Counted from the stretch's first letter, positions 22,176 through 33,810 are shown. The stretch: 64,000 bases of DNA from Trogon surrucura (GCA_020746105.1 CM036657.1:7122644-7186643); one strand, 5' to 3'. Program-made: numbers and translations. The notes: generated by a model not told the origin, from the sequence alone.

Positions 22176-24287
22176 GTGGCCTTCCATCCCCCTAGGGTGA
22201 GATCAGTGTGCTCAGCTTGCTCCCTGAAATGCTTATACACCAATGCACGCAGCATGGGGAATAAGCAGGAGGAGCTCGAAACCTGGGTTCGGGCAGGAGA
22301 TTATGATCTGGTGGCAATTACAGAGACATGGTGGGACAGCTCACATGACTGGAATGTGGTCATGGGTGGCTACGTCCTTTTCAGGAAAGACAGGCCAGCC
22401 AGGCGAGGTGGTGGAGTCGCTCTTTACGTGAAAGAGCAACTACAATGTCTTGAATACCATCCAGGCATGGAGGAGGAGCAAGTTGAGAGTGTATGGGTTA
22501 GAATTAAGGGGCAGGCTGGCAGGAGAGATACTGTTGTGGGTGTCTATTACAGGCCACCAGATCAGGGTGAGGAAGTTGATGAGGCCTTCTACAGGCAGCT
22601 GAGAGCGGTCTCACAATCACAGGCCCTGGTTGTCATGGGGGATTTTAACTTCCCTGATATTTGCTGGAAGGACAACTCAGCCAGCCAGCCACAGTCCAGG
22701 AGGTTCCTCCAGTGCATCGATGATAATTTTCTGATGCAAATGGTGGAGGAGCCGACTAGGAGAGGAGCACTGCTGGACCTCATCCTCGCTAACAAGGAGG
22801 ATCTGGTTGAAGCAGTAAAGGTTGAGGGCTGCCTTGGCTGCAGTGACCATGAAATGGTGGAGTTCAGGATCTCATGTAGCAGAAACAAAATAGCAAGCAG
22901 AATTGCAACCCTGGACTTTGCCAGGGCAAACTTTGGATTTTTCAAACAATTACTCGAGAAAATCCCATGGGCAAGGCTGTTTGAAGGTAAAGGGGCCCAA
23001 GATAGTTGGTTAGCGTTCAGGGACTGCTTCTACCGTGCTCAAGATCAGAGCATCCCGACACGTAGGAAGTCAAGGAAGGGAGCCAGGAGACCTGTGTGGC
23101 TAAACAGGGATCTGCTGGGTAAGCTCAAGGGCAAGAGGAGAATTTACAGATCTTGGAAGGCAGGGCTGGCCACTTGGGAAGAATATAAGGCTGTTGTCCG
23201 AGGATGTAGGGAGGCAACTAGGAAAGCAAAGGCCTCCCTTGAATTGAACCTGGCGAGAGGGGTCAAGGACAACAGGAAGAACTTTTTCAAATACGTGGCA
23301 GATAAAACTAACACCAGAGGCAATGTAGGCCCACTGATGAATGAGGTGGGTGCCTTGGTGACAGATGATACAGAGAAGGCAGAGTTACTGAATGCCTTCT
23401 TTGCCTCTGTCTACTCTGCCGGAGGCTGTCCTGAGGAGCCCCGTTCCCCTGAGGCCCCAGAGGAAGTCAGGGCAGTGGAGGAGTTTGCTTTAGTCGATGA
23501 GGACTGGGTTAGGGACCAATTAAGCAATCTGGACATCCATAAATCCATGGGTCCAGACGGGATGCATCCACGGGTGCTGAGGGAGCTGGCTGATGTCATT
23601 GCTAGACCACTCTCCATCATCTTTGCCAAGTCTTGGGAGACGGGAGAGGTGCCTGAGGACTGGAGGGAAGCAAATGTCACTCCAGTCTTCAAAAAGGGCA
23701 AGAAGGAGGACCCGGGAAACTATAGACCGGTCAGCCTCACCTCCATCCCTGGGAAAGTGATGGAACAACTTATCCTTGGTGCCATCTCAAGGCATATCAG
23801 GGATAAGAGGGTCATTAGAGACAGTCAACATGGCTTCCCCAAAGGGAAGTCGTGCTTGACTAACCTCATAGCCTTTTACGAGGATATAACAAGGTGGATA
23901 GATGATGGCAGAGCGGTGGATGTGGTCTACCTTGACTTCAGTAAAGCATTTGACACAGTCTCCCACAGCATCCTTGCTGCTAAACTGAGGAAGTGTGGTC
24001 TAGACTCTCGGGTAGTGAGGTGGACTGTGAACTGGCTACGGGGAAGAAGTCAAAGAGTTGTGGTCAATGGGGCGGAGTCTGGTTGGAGGCCTGTATCCAG
24101 TGGAGTGCCTCAAGGGTCGGTACTGGGACCAGTATTATTCAATATATTCATCGATGACTTGGATGAGGGACTAGAGAGTACTATCAGCAAGTTTGCTGAT
24201 GACACCAAGCTGGTGTCACACCAGAAAGCTGTGTTGCCATTCAGCGAGACCTGGACAGGCTGGAGGGTTGGGCGGGGAAAAATTTAA
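22176..24287 (+). pseudogene. CR1 ORF2 endonuclease-reverse transcriptase, frame broken once
   Basis: ORF2 is the nicking and copying enzyme of the LINE. This 703-codon open frame holds the AP-endonuclease-like domain (AITETWW near residue 50, [11 protein letters not shown] near 153, SDHEMVEF near 224). The reverse transcriptase domain follows with [29 protein letters not shown] near residue 585, [17 protein letters not shown] and the catalytic FADD at about 673-676. A small deletion near 24215, just after FADDTKL, shifts the frame. The remaining 232 codons continue in the frame 24287-24985. I chose the ATG at 22176 because the endonuclease begins soon after. Earlier ATGs are not in frame. 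Apart from this one break the two pieces together have about the length of CR1 ORF2. Confidence 0.88.
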
Positions 24288-24985
24288 TGAAATATAACAA
24301 GGGTAAGTGTAGAGTCTTGCATCTGGACAGGAACAACCCCAGGTTCCAATATAAGTTGGGGAATGACTTATTAGAGAGCAGTGTAGGGGAAAGGGACCTG
24401 GGAGTCTTGGTGGACAGCAGGATGACCATGAGCCAGCACTGTGCCCTTGTGGCCAGGAAGGCCAATGGCATCCTGGGGTGTGTTAGAAGGGGGGTGGTTA
24501 GTAGGTCAAGAGAGGTTCTCCTTCCCCTCTACTCTGCCCTGGTGAGACCCCATCTGGAATATTGTGTCCAGTTCTGGGCCCCTCAGTTCAAGAAAGACAG
24601 GGAACTGCTGGAGAGAGTCCAGCACAGGGCAACTAGGATGATTAAAGGAGTGGAGCATCTCCCTTATGAGAAAAGGCTGAGGGAGCTGGGGTTCTTTAGT
24701 TTGGAGAAGAGGAGACTGAGGGGAGACCTCATTAATGTTTACAAATATTTAAAGGGTGAGTGTCACGAGGATGGAGCCAGGCTCTTCTCGGTGACAACCA
24801 ATGATAGGACAAGGGGTTATGGGCTGAAACTGGAACATAAGAGATTCCGCTTAAACTCGAGAAGAAACTTCTTCTCAGTGAGGGTGACGGAACACTGGAA
24901 CAGGCTGCCCAGAGAGGTTGTGGAGTCTCCTTCTCTGGAGACATTCAAGACCTGCCTGGACACGTTCCTGTGTAGCATAATCTAG
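24287..24985 (+). pseudogene. CR1 ORF2 C-terminal part, second frame
   Basis: 232 codons from [13 protein letters not shown] to the normal CR1 stop at 24983-24985. They carry the thumb and C-terminal region ([46 protein letters not shown]). It is the continuation of the frame broken near 24215. Confidence 0.88.
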
Positions 24986-25073
24986 GCGTTCTTGCTCTGG
25001 CAGGGGGATTGGACTTGATGATCTTTTGAGGTCCCTTCCAATCCCTAACATTCTATGATTCTATGATTCTATG

Positions 25074-27147
25074 CTTAGAAATCCTGCTCTGGGATTCCAC
25101 ATTGTAGTACACAGCAGTGAGCCACACATGGCCACATTTTTTTTATGACCGATGGCTCTTCCCAAAAATATGATGTACGAGATTGTGCTGACTTGGACAG
25201 TTAGGCATAAACTGTTGAGGATTGACAGGGTGCAATATACTTCTTCTGTTTACTTAAAGTCTAGAAAATAATGGGCCAAACTCAGTGAAGAGCAGCCAGT
25301 TTCAAAGATATTACAGCTGGAAAACATTGTTTCTCACTGAGATCTCTTTATAATAAGCTTTATGGTGATCCTGTACGGTGGGGGAAGAAACTATGCAGAC
25401 TGGGGAAAGTCAATCACATTATTTTCATTTGTGTGTTATCATGGAAATGTCTGTGAGAGGAAAAGGGAACTTCTGCTCATCTCTACAGCTCAGCACAAAG
25501 CTGGTCTAGCTGGAAACAAGCTACCTTGTGGCATAGAAACTACTCATGGGAATCACAAGAAATTAAAATATAAGAAGAAGAATTCATCAGTGATGAACAG
25601 GCACCCTGAACAGGCTGAAATGATGGACAATTTGCAAAAGTCAGATGGGAATTGGACCAAAAAAAATGCACACACAATCTTTCTTGAATGATAGCTTGGA
25701 AGAACCATGCTGAATTTCCCAGCAATATGGGAAGCTCCAGCTCACATGAGGGATTTGTCCTACCTTTGTGTTTTTTCTAAACTTTGTTGAATGCTTGCTA
25801 TATGGAGAATTCATGCATAATATGGGGTTAACCGAAACTCTTCTCCTAAATCCTGAGGATTATAATCGATCATGAGATATTGAGGATATTCTTATGGCCC
25901 TCAATCAGTATAGATTAGTCTAGGTTTGGTGAGGTTAACACGGCTGAACTGATTTGTGCCAGCCGAAGATCAAGTTCTGTTTAAAATGTTTTACTGAAAA
26001 AGGATAAATTAATTGTTTTGCCCCGTATATTTCCAGGTGTTCTGGAACAGAACTTGCTAATCAAATGATATCTCTCATCCCTTTTGGCTTTTCAGATTAC
26101 ACAGCAGACGGATGGAGTACAGAGGGCATTTTGGTTGTGGCTTCTATTTTTGTCACTTCTTCTGAACTGTGTAAGCCTCTCATGAATAAAATGTCTTTCT
26201 TTTGCACAAGGGAATCACATCTGTTGGGCTGTTATAACTAGAGTTGCATGGGAAGCATTTTTTTTCCTAAACTAAGAAATTGATATTAAAAAAAAAATCA
26301 TTACATTCCAAACTGAGATCTTTGGAAAAGTTTATGGGAAACAGGAGAGACATATCCTTAAAACAGCCAGTTACCTCCCTCTTAGGTTAAAATATGGGAC
26401 TTCACAGCATTTCAAAGCTTGTGTTTTTAGGTCCTTGGGAGGAGCCTCATTTTCTGCAGCTGTCACATTGATTGAAAACTCCTTTCAAGAAAAAAATTTA
26501 AACCATATATGCTTCTCTGAACAAATTTGTTTCTATCAAAATAACATTTGTTGATGACAAAACATTTTGTTCCAAAAATTCCTCTGACAATAAGAATTCG
26601 CTAAGTTTGCTTAACCTTTTTGGAGCCCTTGACTGGAAAGCCATGGCTTGAAAGCAGCTGAAATCTACCTGAATAAAGAGCACGATGCCTTTCCCTCTAC
26701 AATTAGTATGGCTGGGTTCTGCGTGGAAGAGCAGTTCCAGATTTCATCACTGGTCTCAACAGGTTTTTTTCTCAGACTGTAAAATCCCATGATTACATGA
26801 TGATGTTCATGCAACATATGTCAGTGGAGTTTCTAACCACTTATTTTGCAGCAGTGAAGGAAAAACCCAGCAGCTTGTGTGCTTAAACTGAAGGAGAATT
26901 AAGTAAAAGAAGGAAATCTGACAATCACTACTGAAATCTTCTCACGGGTAACTGGCAGCATTTCCTGGAAGTTTCTAGTGCCGTTCTGCAAAAATTGCTT
27001 GACAATCTATCAGTCTACTCAACAGACATTTCTGCCAGTCCATTCAGTAGCAATATTTCAGGAGGACACCTGACTGGTTGACAAAAGGTCCTCCAGTATC
27101 AACTGTGTTCATGAGCACACAGATCAAATCCTTAAGCTGATTATAAT
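25074..27147. other. Unassigned intergenic stretch
   Basis: Two kilobases, AT-rich with poly-A and poly-T runs, without a recognisable gene, CR1 or LTR. Short open frames such as 25362-25691 have no motif. Confidence 0.55.
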
Positions 27148-27152
27148 ATACC
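27148..27152. repeat. Target duplication ATACC, left
   Basis: ATACC immediately precedes the 5' LTR and is repeated exactly at 34263-34267 after the 3' LTR. The two copies mark one integration event. Confidence 0.9.
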
Positions 27153-27602
27153 TGTACTGGGTTTAGCTAGGATAGGGTTCATTTTCTCTAGGAGCTGGGC
27201 TAGCTGGGGTAGCTGAACCAAACTAGCGACTAGCCAAGGGGATATTCGATACCAACATGATGTCATGCTCGGGGTATATAGAGGGAGCTGGTCAGGGCAG
27301 GGGTCTCTCTCTCTTTCCGTCTCTCTCGTCTGAGAGCTCGCGTCGCTGGGTTGCGAGTGGTGAGATGTCCGTGTTACATGTTACTCGCATTATATCTGGT
27401 TAAACATTACTGTTATTTCACTGTTATTGTTATCATTTATGTTCACCATTAAAACAAACTGTTTTTATCTCAACCCCACGAGGCTCTGCCTGTGGCTCCT
27501 TCTGGGCTCTCCTCCTCACTCCCGGTAGAGGGGAGGCGAGTGAGGGAGCGACCACGTGGTTCTTTGTCTTTCCCTGCCGCTCACTCAGCTTGAATCACAT
27601 CT
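27153..27602 (+). mobile_element. 5' LTR of ERVL (family F)
   Basis: 450 bp from TGTACTGGGTTTAGC, matching 33811-34262 along its whole length. It has a TATA-like GTATATAGAGGG near 27274, a CT-rich run, and ATTAAA near 27449 as a possible polyadenylation signal. A solo copy lies at 62256-62665. Confidence 0.9.
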
Positions 27603-27604
27603 TT

Positions 27605-27622
27605 TGGCACACAACGTGGGGC
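27605..27622 (+). promoter_or_regulatory. tRNA primer-binding site
   Basis: TGGCACACAACGTGGGGC begins two bases after the 5' LTR. It resembles the 3' end complement of a lysine tRNA of the kind used by some betaretrovirus-like ERVs, with two mismatches. The tRNA assignment is from memory and should be checked. Confidence 0.6.
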
Positions 27623-27707
27623 CAGGGGTTTGAGATAACAACAGATTTGACAAAAGAGTGATAAAAAGAGAATTTTGTTAGATTGATTCTGCACATTAGT
27701 CAAGTAG

Positions 27708-28034
27708 TTGGTGGTCATAATGTCAGTTTATTTGTTTACACCGTGGCATTGGCTGAATCCTTATGTATTATATATATTTGCTGCGATGGTATATATCAAT
27801 TGTGGAAAAGGGGTCAAAAGCATAATTCTTTTGTACGGGGTGATGACAGGTTATGATATGATTGCATCACTGGCCAGGAGGGTAAGATGGTATTTGTATG
27901 AGGCACTATTGTTATTCCCATGCCTTGGGCGCCTCCTCTCAGAATTCATTAGTAACTGCACCAAATCTGTGGGGAAAGCGGAGGATAATGTTCTCTCCTG
28001 CTTATCCTTCAAGCTAATCACAACAGTTTTTTGA
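27708..28034 (+). CDS. Small hydrophobic open frame in ERVL leader
   Basis: A 108-codon frame between primer site and gag. It begins MVVIMSVYLFTPWHWLNPYV and has one or two possible membrane segments in the first 40 residues (LYIFAAMVYI). I recognise no family. It could be chance in an old leader, but a second hydrophobic frame follows at 28069. Confidence 0.3.
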   Translation: MVVIMSVYLFTPWHWLNPYVLYIFAAMVYINCGKGVKSIILLYGVMTGYDMIASLARRVRWYLYEALLLFPCLGRLLSEFISNCTKSVGKAEDNVLSCLSFKLITTVF

Positions 28035-28068
28035 AAACTTTGAATATTCTTGGAATACCCAATCCAGC

Positions 28069-28326
28069 ATGGTTCTCATCCTGTGTCTCCTGGTCTTCGT
28101 CCTGTGTCTCCTGGTCTTTGTCCTGTGTCTCCTGCATGTGTGCCAGATCTTGCTCAGGGTCACACCAAAATTTTCTAAGGATATCACCCAGAGACCTGTC
28201 CTGAAGCCAGAAAACTATGAGTGGCAAGGTGTGTGGGAGAATATGGGCAAGCTCCTAGGACAATGGTCATCTCCAGTATTTTGGAATTTCACCCCTGAAC
28301 ATATACAGAATCCTAGAAAACTATGA
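28069..28326 (+). CDS. Small membrane-type open frame just before gag
   Basis: An 85-codon frame that ends at 28326, overlapping the gag start at 28323 by four bases (ATGA). Its N terminus is a long hydrophobic segment built from a 7-residue unit (LCLLVFV), encoded by a 21-bp tandem repeat at about 28079-28135. The rest is polar, with two W residues in VWENMGKLLGQW. I do not recognise a family. The ATGA overlap would suit coupled translation, but function is unknown. Confidence 0.4.
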   Translation: MVLILCLLVFVLCLLVFVLCLLHVCQILLRVTPKFSKDITQRPVLKPENYEWQGVWENMGKLLGQWSSPVFWNFTPEHIQNPRKL

Positions 28327-29047
28327 ATGAAGCAGGGCCATCACGAGAACAAGAAGAGGAGGTAGAGCCAGAGATAATCACCCGGTCTCTATCTCTCAGT
28401 GAGCTGCGAGACATGCGAAAGGACTTTGGCCGCCATCCAGGCGAGCACATTATTACCTGGCTGCTCCGATGCTGGGACAGTGGAGCCGGTAGCCTGGAAC
28501 TGGAGGGTAAAGAAGTCAAACAGCTGGGATCCCTCTCTAGGGAAGGGGGCATTGACAAAGTGCTTGGGAGGGAGACACAAACCCTCAGCCTCTGGAAGCG
28601 CCTTCTGTCAGGCATGAGGGAAAGTTACCTCCTCAAGGAAGATATTGCATGCCACCCAGATATATGGACCTCAGTGGAGAGAGGTATCCAGTACCTGAGG
28701 GAACTGGCTGTGCTGGAGGTGATTTACAACAATCCAGATAACGAGCAGTCACCCACTGATCCAGATGAAGTCAGATGCACACAAGGCATGTGGCAGAAGT
28801 TCCTACGAAGTGCACCGCAAACATATGCAAGCTCATTGGCAGTGATGTCCTGGAGAGAAGGTGAGAGACAGACTATGGATGAACTGGCTCGCCGGCTCCG
28901 GCATTATGAAGTAAGTCTGTCTTCATCCCTACAGGCTTGTGTTTCTGCCATGGAAGAACTGTCCCGGGAGTTCCAGCAGCTCAAAGTGGATATGTCCTGC
29001 TCTCTGCCCACACGGGCACGTGTCTCAGCTGTTAGGACTAGGTACTC
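28323..29047 (+). pseudogene. gag: ERVL gag, 5' part
   Basis: About 240 codons from MNEAGPSREQEEE. An acidic start is followed by SLSLSELRDMRKDF, EVKQLGSLSREGGID, LSLWKRLLS and CHPDIWTSVERGIQYLRELAV, then RYSEE before the solo LTR-A at 29048. The minus-strand fragment at 13875-14453 has the same blocks. No zinc knuckle is visible. The open frame runs on into the LTR-A (to 29288), which is an artefact of the insertion. Confidence 0.85.
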
Positions 29048-29411
29048 TGAAGAGGGTCCCATCGGAGAGCCGGTCAAGACAATGACAAATCCCACCGATA
29101 CGGTTACAAGTAGTTCTCTCTTTATTGCTCCGGACAGCTCAGTCTATACAGTTAAACAGTGTCCACGCGCCTGCCCCTTAACAGACTTGGTCAGATTTAC
29201 ACGCGCCAGTGTTTTATTGGGTAGTACCCAATGCAGGCGGCTATCGTCCCCCCCTTCTCCCCCCGGCAAGGCTCTTCACAAAACATAAAACCTCCTCCTC
29301 CCTGTGTTCCAAGGCAGCTCCAAAGACAGAACCTTTGTTTAGGCCTAAGATGGGTTGTCCAAAACCTTTAAAGGGATACCACACCTCTGCTCCACAAGAA
29401 ATTCCTCTACA
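29048..29411 (-). mobile_element. Solo LTR-A inserted in ERVL gag
   Basis: 364 bp, reverse complement of the LTR-A family (TGAAGAGGG to CCTCTACA). The gag frame resumes after it. I find no matching target duplication in the immediate flanks, so a small rearrangement probably accompanied or followed insertion. Confidence 0.88.
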
Positions 29412-29643
29412 GGATGGTGAACCGACTTCAGTCCTAGATGAACGCATATGTGAGTTGTGAAAGGAAGCGGCAAAGAAGAAGGATCATCATAAGAAAAGTA
29501 TTGCCCCAGTTTCCAGTGGAAAGCCCTCCAAATGAAACAGGAGAACAGATTTTGACTCTGATGCTCTTGAAGGAACCTCTAAGTCATACTCACAAGAAGT
29601 GAGTGACTCCGATCGAGAATAGAGGCGCCCTACCTCCAGCCAG
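29412..29643 (+). pseudogene. gag: ERVL gag, 3' part and gag-pro boundary
   Basis: Gag resumes with a lysine-rich segment (KEAAKKKDHHKKS near 29462). TGA stops at 29457-29459 and 29532-29534 interrupt it, and a TAG at 29620-29622 follows SDSDRE. The protease frame is the same frame directly downstream. So gag and pro are in register, separated by the UAG. The earlier stops show decay and weaken any inference about readthrough. Confidence 0.6.
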
Positions 29644-31047
29644 GTGGAGGAGAGGGACAATCGGGTTTACTGCACTGTGTGGATCCGATGCCCTGGGACG
29701 TCAGCTCCAGTCGAGTACAAGGCTCTAATAGACACAGGCGCACAATGTACCTTGATGCCATCAGGATATAGAGGGGTAGAACCCATCTGTATTTCTGGGG
29801 TGACAGGGGGATCCCAGCAACTGACTGTATTGGAAGCTGAAGTGAGTCTGACTGGAAATGAGTGGCATAAACACCCTATTGTGACTGGCCCAGAGGCTCC
29901 ATGCGTTCTTGGTATAGACTTCCTCCGGAGAGGGTACTTCAAAGATCCAAAAGGGTACCGGTGGGCCTTTGGCATAGCTGCTTTGGAGGCAGAGGAAATT
30001 AAACAGTTGTCCACCTTGCCTGGTCTCTCAGAGGACCCTTTTGTGGTGGGTTTATTGAGGGTTGAAGAACAACAGGTACCAATTGCTAACTCGATGGTGC
30101 ATTGGCGGCAATATCGCACCAATCGAGACTCCCTGGTTCCCATCCATAAGGTGATCCGTCAGTTGGAGAACCGAGGGATTATTAGCAAAACTCACTCACC
30201 CTTTAACAGCCCCATATGGCCAGTGCGAAAATCTAATGGGGAATGGAGACTAACAGTGGATTATTGTGGCTTAAATGAAGTTACGCCGCCATTGAGTGCT
30301 GCCGTGCCAGACATGCTCGAGCTTCAATATGAGCTAGAATCGAAGGCTGCCAAATGGTATGCCACCATTGATATCGCCAATGCGTTTTTCTCGATCCCTC
30401 TGGCAGCAGAGTGCAGGCCACAGTTTGCCTTTACTTGGAGGGGCATCCAGTACACTTGGCATCAACTGCCCCAGGGGTGGAAACATAGCCCCACCATTTG
30501 CCACGGACTGATCCATACTGCACTGGAACAGGGGGAAGCTCCAGAACACCTGCAGTACATTGATGACATTATTGTATGGGGCAATACAGCAGAAGAAGTT
30601 TTTGAGAAAGGGAGGAAGATAATTCAAATCCTTCTGAAAGCCGGTTGTGCCATAAAACGTAGTAAGGTAAAAGGGCCTGCGCAGGAGATCCAGTTTTTGG
30701 GAGTAAAGTGGCAAGATGAACATTGCCAGATTCCCATGGATGTGATTAATAAGATAGCAGCGATGTCCCCACCAACTAGTAAGAAGGAGACACAGGCATT
30801 CTTAGGCGCAGTGGGGTTTTGGAGGATGCACATGCCAAGTTACAGCCAGATTGTGAGCCCTCTTTTCCAGGTGACCCAGAAGAAGAACGATTTTAAATGG
30901 GGCCCTGAACAGCAACAAGCCTTTGAGCAGATTAAACAAGAGATTGTTCATGAAGGATCTCTTGGGCCAGTCTGGACAGGACAAGATGTTCAAAATGTGC
31001 TTTATACTGCAGCTGGGCAGAATGGCCCTGACTGGAGTCTCTGGTAG
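29644..31047 (+). pseudogene. pol: ERVL protease-reverse transcriptase, truncated
   Basis: 467 open codons. The aspartic protease motif LIDTGAQCTLM is near residue 28 and GIDFLRRGYFKDP near 95. RT follows with SPFNSPIWPVRKSNGEWRL (near 187), DIANAFFSIPL, FAFTWRGIQYTWHQLPQG and the catalytic QYIDDIIVWG (YIDD at about residue 305), then the connection domain. A TAG at 31045-31047, just after GPDWSLW, ends it early. Downstream sequence continues in the same frame to the LTR-G at 31120. No start codon is needed because the product would come from a gag-pol polyprotein. Confidence 0.88.
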
Positions 31048-31114
31048 AGGGTACCAGGGGAGACCCGAGGCCAACCCTTAGGGTTTTGGAGTCGGGCACA
31101 CAGCAGATCTGAGT

Positions 31115-31119
31115 CCCAC
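31115..31119. repeat. Target duplication for LTR-G
   Basis: CCCAC at 31115-31119 pairs with CCCGC at 31664-31668, a 5-bp duplication with one mismatch. The pol frame continues across it. Confidence 0.7.
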
Positions 31120-31663
31120 TGTGGCAGGTGCATCCTTCCCCCATTGGTCGGGAGTTCCCCCTCCTTCTGTGAGTCAGCAGTTGCTAGGCAGATATCAGAG
31201 AATTTTCTGGAAACCTGGGGTGGCTCAGAAATGACCCATCACCCTGAGGGGCACTCCCAGGAAGTTGACTGGCAACCAATGAGAGGCCAATATGGCTTGA
31301 TTGACCACAGTCAACTCGACTGAGACTTGAAAATGGGGTGCTGGCAGCCATCTTGTGGGAGTTACCTTCTGGCAGCTGTTTCTGCAAGTAGGGGTGCTCA
31401 ATCTCCCCCCTTAGGTGGGACGCTGCCTAAGGACTTTTGTCCCTGGAGTTGAGACTCCTCATCTGTGTAAGGTGAACATATTAGGATCCGGATCATTATT
31501 CTTTGGTTAGGGTGGGTGTAGTGTAGTTAACTCTTTTCCAATTTATACCCGAACCTTTAATTTTGGAGGCGCTTCCGGTTATTAATAAATCCAATTTAGG
31601 CACGTGCGTGAATTTATCATCTTTAGAAACATGGGAGCGCTCTTCTCCACTGTCTCCACGACA
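31120..31663 (+). mobile_element. Solo LTR family G inside ERVL pol
   Basis: 544 bp from TGTGGCAGGTGCATCC to CTCCACGACA, located by the break in the RNase H reading frame and the near-perfect 5-bp duplication. It has an AATAAA at about 31583. It is a single copy in this window, so the family is unnamed. Confidence 0.75.
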
Positions 31664-33373
31664 CCCGCTACACTCCCACTGAGAAAGAGATACTGGCAGC
31701 ATATGAAGGAGTCCGAGCTGCCTCAGAAGTAATTGGTACTGAGGCTTCACTCCTTTTAGTACCCCGATTTCCAGTTTTGGGTTGGATGTTCAGAGGGAGG
31801 GTCTCATCTACACATCATGTGACTGATGCCACGTGGAGTAAATGGGTCGCACTGCTCACACAACGGGCCCAAATGGGGAGCCCTAATTGACCAGGAATCC
31901 TGGAGGCAATTACAAACTAGCCAGAAAGTAGGGATTTTGAAGTGTCACAGCAGGAGGAAGTGAAACGTGTGGAAGAGGTCCCACAATATAATGAATTACC
32001 GCAGGACAAGAAGCGATACACTCTGTTCACTGATGGGTCCTGTCGCATTGTGGGAAAGCATCGAAGATGGAAGGCTGCTGTGTGGAGCCCCACCCGGCAA
32101 GTTGCTGAAACCACTGAAGGGGAGGGTGAATCAAGTCAATTTGCAGAGGTAAAAGCCATTCAACTGGCTTTAGATATTGTAAAAGTGGCCAGTACTCTAT
32201 CTCTATATTGACTCATGGATAGTGGCAAATGCTCTGTGGGGGTGGTTACAGCAACGGAAGGAGAATAACTGGCAACGCAGGGGTAGGCTCACGTGGGCTG
32301 CCGAACTGTGGCGAGATATTGCTGCCCGGGTGGAGAACCTGGTTGTGAAAGTACGTCACGTAGATGCCCACATACCCAAGAATTGAGCCACGGAAGAGCA
32401 CCTAAACAACCAGCAGGTAGATCGGGCTGCTAAGATCCAAGTGTCTCAGGTGGACTTAGACTGGCAGCACAAGGGTGAATTGTTCATAGCTCAGTGGGCC
32501 CACGACTCCTCAGGCCATCAGGGAAGGGACGTGACACACAGATGGGCTCGTGATCGAGGGGTGGACCTGACCATGGATGCTATCGCACAGGTTATCCATG
32601 AATGTGAAACGTGTGCTGCAATCAAGCAGGCCAAGCGGGTAAAGCCTTTGTGGTATAGAGGGTGATGGATGAAATACAGATATGGGGAGGCGTGGCAGGT
32701 TGACTATATTACGCTCCCACTAACCCGTCAAGGCAAACACCATGTACTCACAATGGTGGAGACGACCACCAGATGGTTGGAGACATACGCTGTGCCCCAT
32801 GCCACTGCTCGGAACACCATCTTGGGCCTTGAAAAGCAGGTACTGTGGCGACACGGCACTCCGGAGAGAACTGAGTCAGATAATGGGACTCATTTCTGAA
32901 ACAGCCTCATTGACTCCTGGGCCAAAGAGCACGGCATTGAGTGGGTGTACCACATCCCATATCATGCACCAGCCTCTGGAAAAGTTGAACGGCACAATGG
33001 ACTGCTAAAGAGGACACTGAGAGCAATGGGTGAGGGAACTTCCAAACACTGGGACACAAATTTAGCAAAAACTGCATGGTTAGTCAACAACAGAGGATCT
33101 TCCAATCGAGCTGGGCCTGCCCAGTCAAAACTCCCACCTACTGTGGATGGAGATAAAGTCCCTGTTGTGCGCATGAGGAACATGTTGGGGAAGACGGTAT
33201 GGGCTAGCCCTGCCTCAGGCAAAGGCAAACCCATCCGTGGGGTTGCTTTTGCTCAGGGACCTGGGTGTACTTGGTGGGTGATGCAGAAGGATGGGGATGT
33301 TCGGTGTGTACCCCAAGGGGATTTAACTTTGGGAGAGAATAGCCAGTGGACTGAATCATATGATGTTAACTGA
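31664..33373 (+). pseudogene. pol: ERVL RNase H-integrase, broken
   Basis: RNase H continues with YTPTEKEILAAYEGVRAA, FTDGSC (near 32027) and FAEVKAIQLALDI, then shifts frame near 32195. The integrase zinc-binding and catalytic domains follow: CETCAAIKQAKR, WQVDYITLPL, ESDNGTHF (with a TGA directly after, near 32897) and APASGKVERHNGLLKR. The C-terminal domain carries the FAQGPGCTWW block. Stops near 31886, 31918, 32382, 32663 and 32897 leave 32441-32665 and 32945-33373 as the longest open pieces. The final TGA is at 33371-33373. Confidence 0.85.
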
Positions 33374-33800
33374 TAAATTACCCTGTCAACGTATGTCATC
33401 ACTGCTGCTGTTGTTATGTGTCATGCCGGTTGATATTACAGTAAGAACGACCCAGACCAATAAAGGATAGACTGCGATGAGAACAAGGGAAGGACAGCGA
33501 TAAGGGAACCTGAGGTGGTGCCCAGTGATTTCCCTAAGATGATGTCTTCAAGCTTCAGACCATGGACACAGACCGTGCCAAATACAGCGTGAGTTCTAAA
33601 GAACTGTTACAATGAATGCAACCTCGAAACCATGGCCTGCATGAACTCAAGGGATATACTGGAGGGGGAAGGGGGTGCATAGATTAAGAGAATGGTATCT
33701 GTGTATATATGCATGTGTGCATCTATGTATATACAACAAGAAAGCTAATGATAAATGTAAAGTGTAAGATTTGAGCATGATGTAGATGGTATAGAATAAT

Positions 33801-33810
33801 GGGTGGATAA
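33801..33810 (+). promoter_or_regulatory. Polypurine tract of ERVL
   Basis: GGGTGGATAA directly abuts the 3' LTR. The same 10 bases occur in the same place in ERV-B (45378-45387). Confidence 0.7.

Larger units (their letters stand above)
22152..25073 (+). mobile_element. Long CR1 LINE with near-complete ORF2
   Basis: Plus-strand CR1 from the ORF1-ORF2 junction to an intact tail of three ATTCTATG units ending at 25073. It is the best preserved CR1 in the window. It is closely similar to the minus-strand copy at 36036-47406, so the two form an inverted pair about 11 kb apart. The 5' region (ORF1) is missing. Confidence 0.92.

Noticed and set aside
28018..28227. Minus-strand frame with repeated ETQDEDQ
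   Set aside because: It is the reverse translation of the 21-bp repeat whose plus strand encodes the hydrophobic segment before gag.
28868..29288. Gag frame of ERVL continuing to 29288
   Set aside because: From 29048 the frame reads an inserted LTR-A in reverse, so the C-terminal residues are not Gag.
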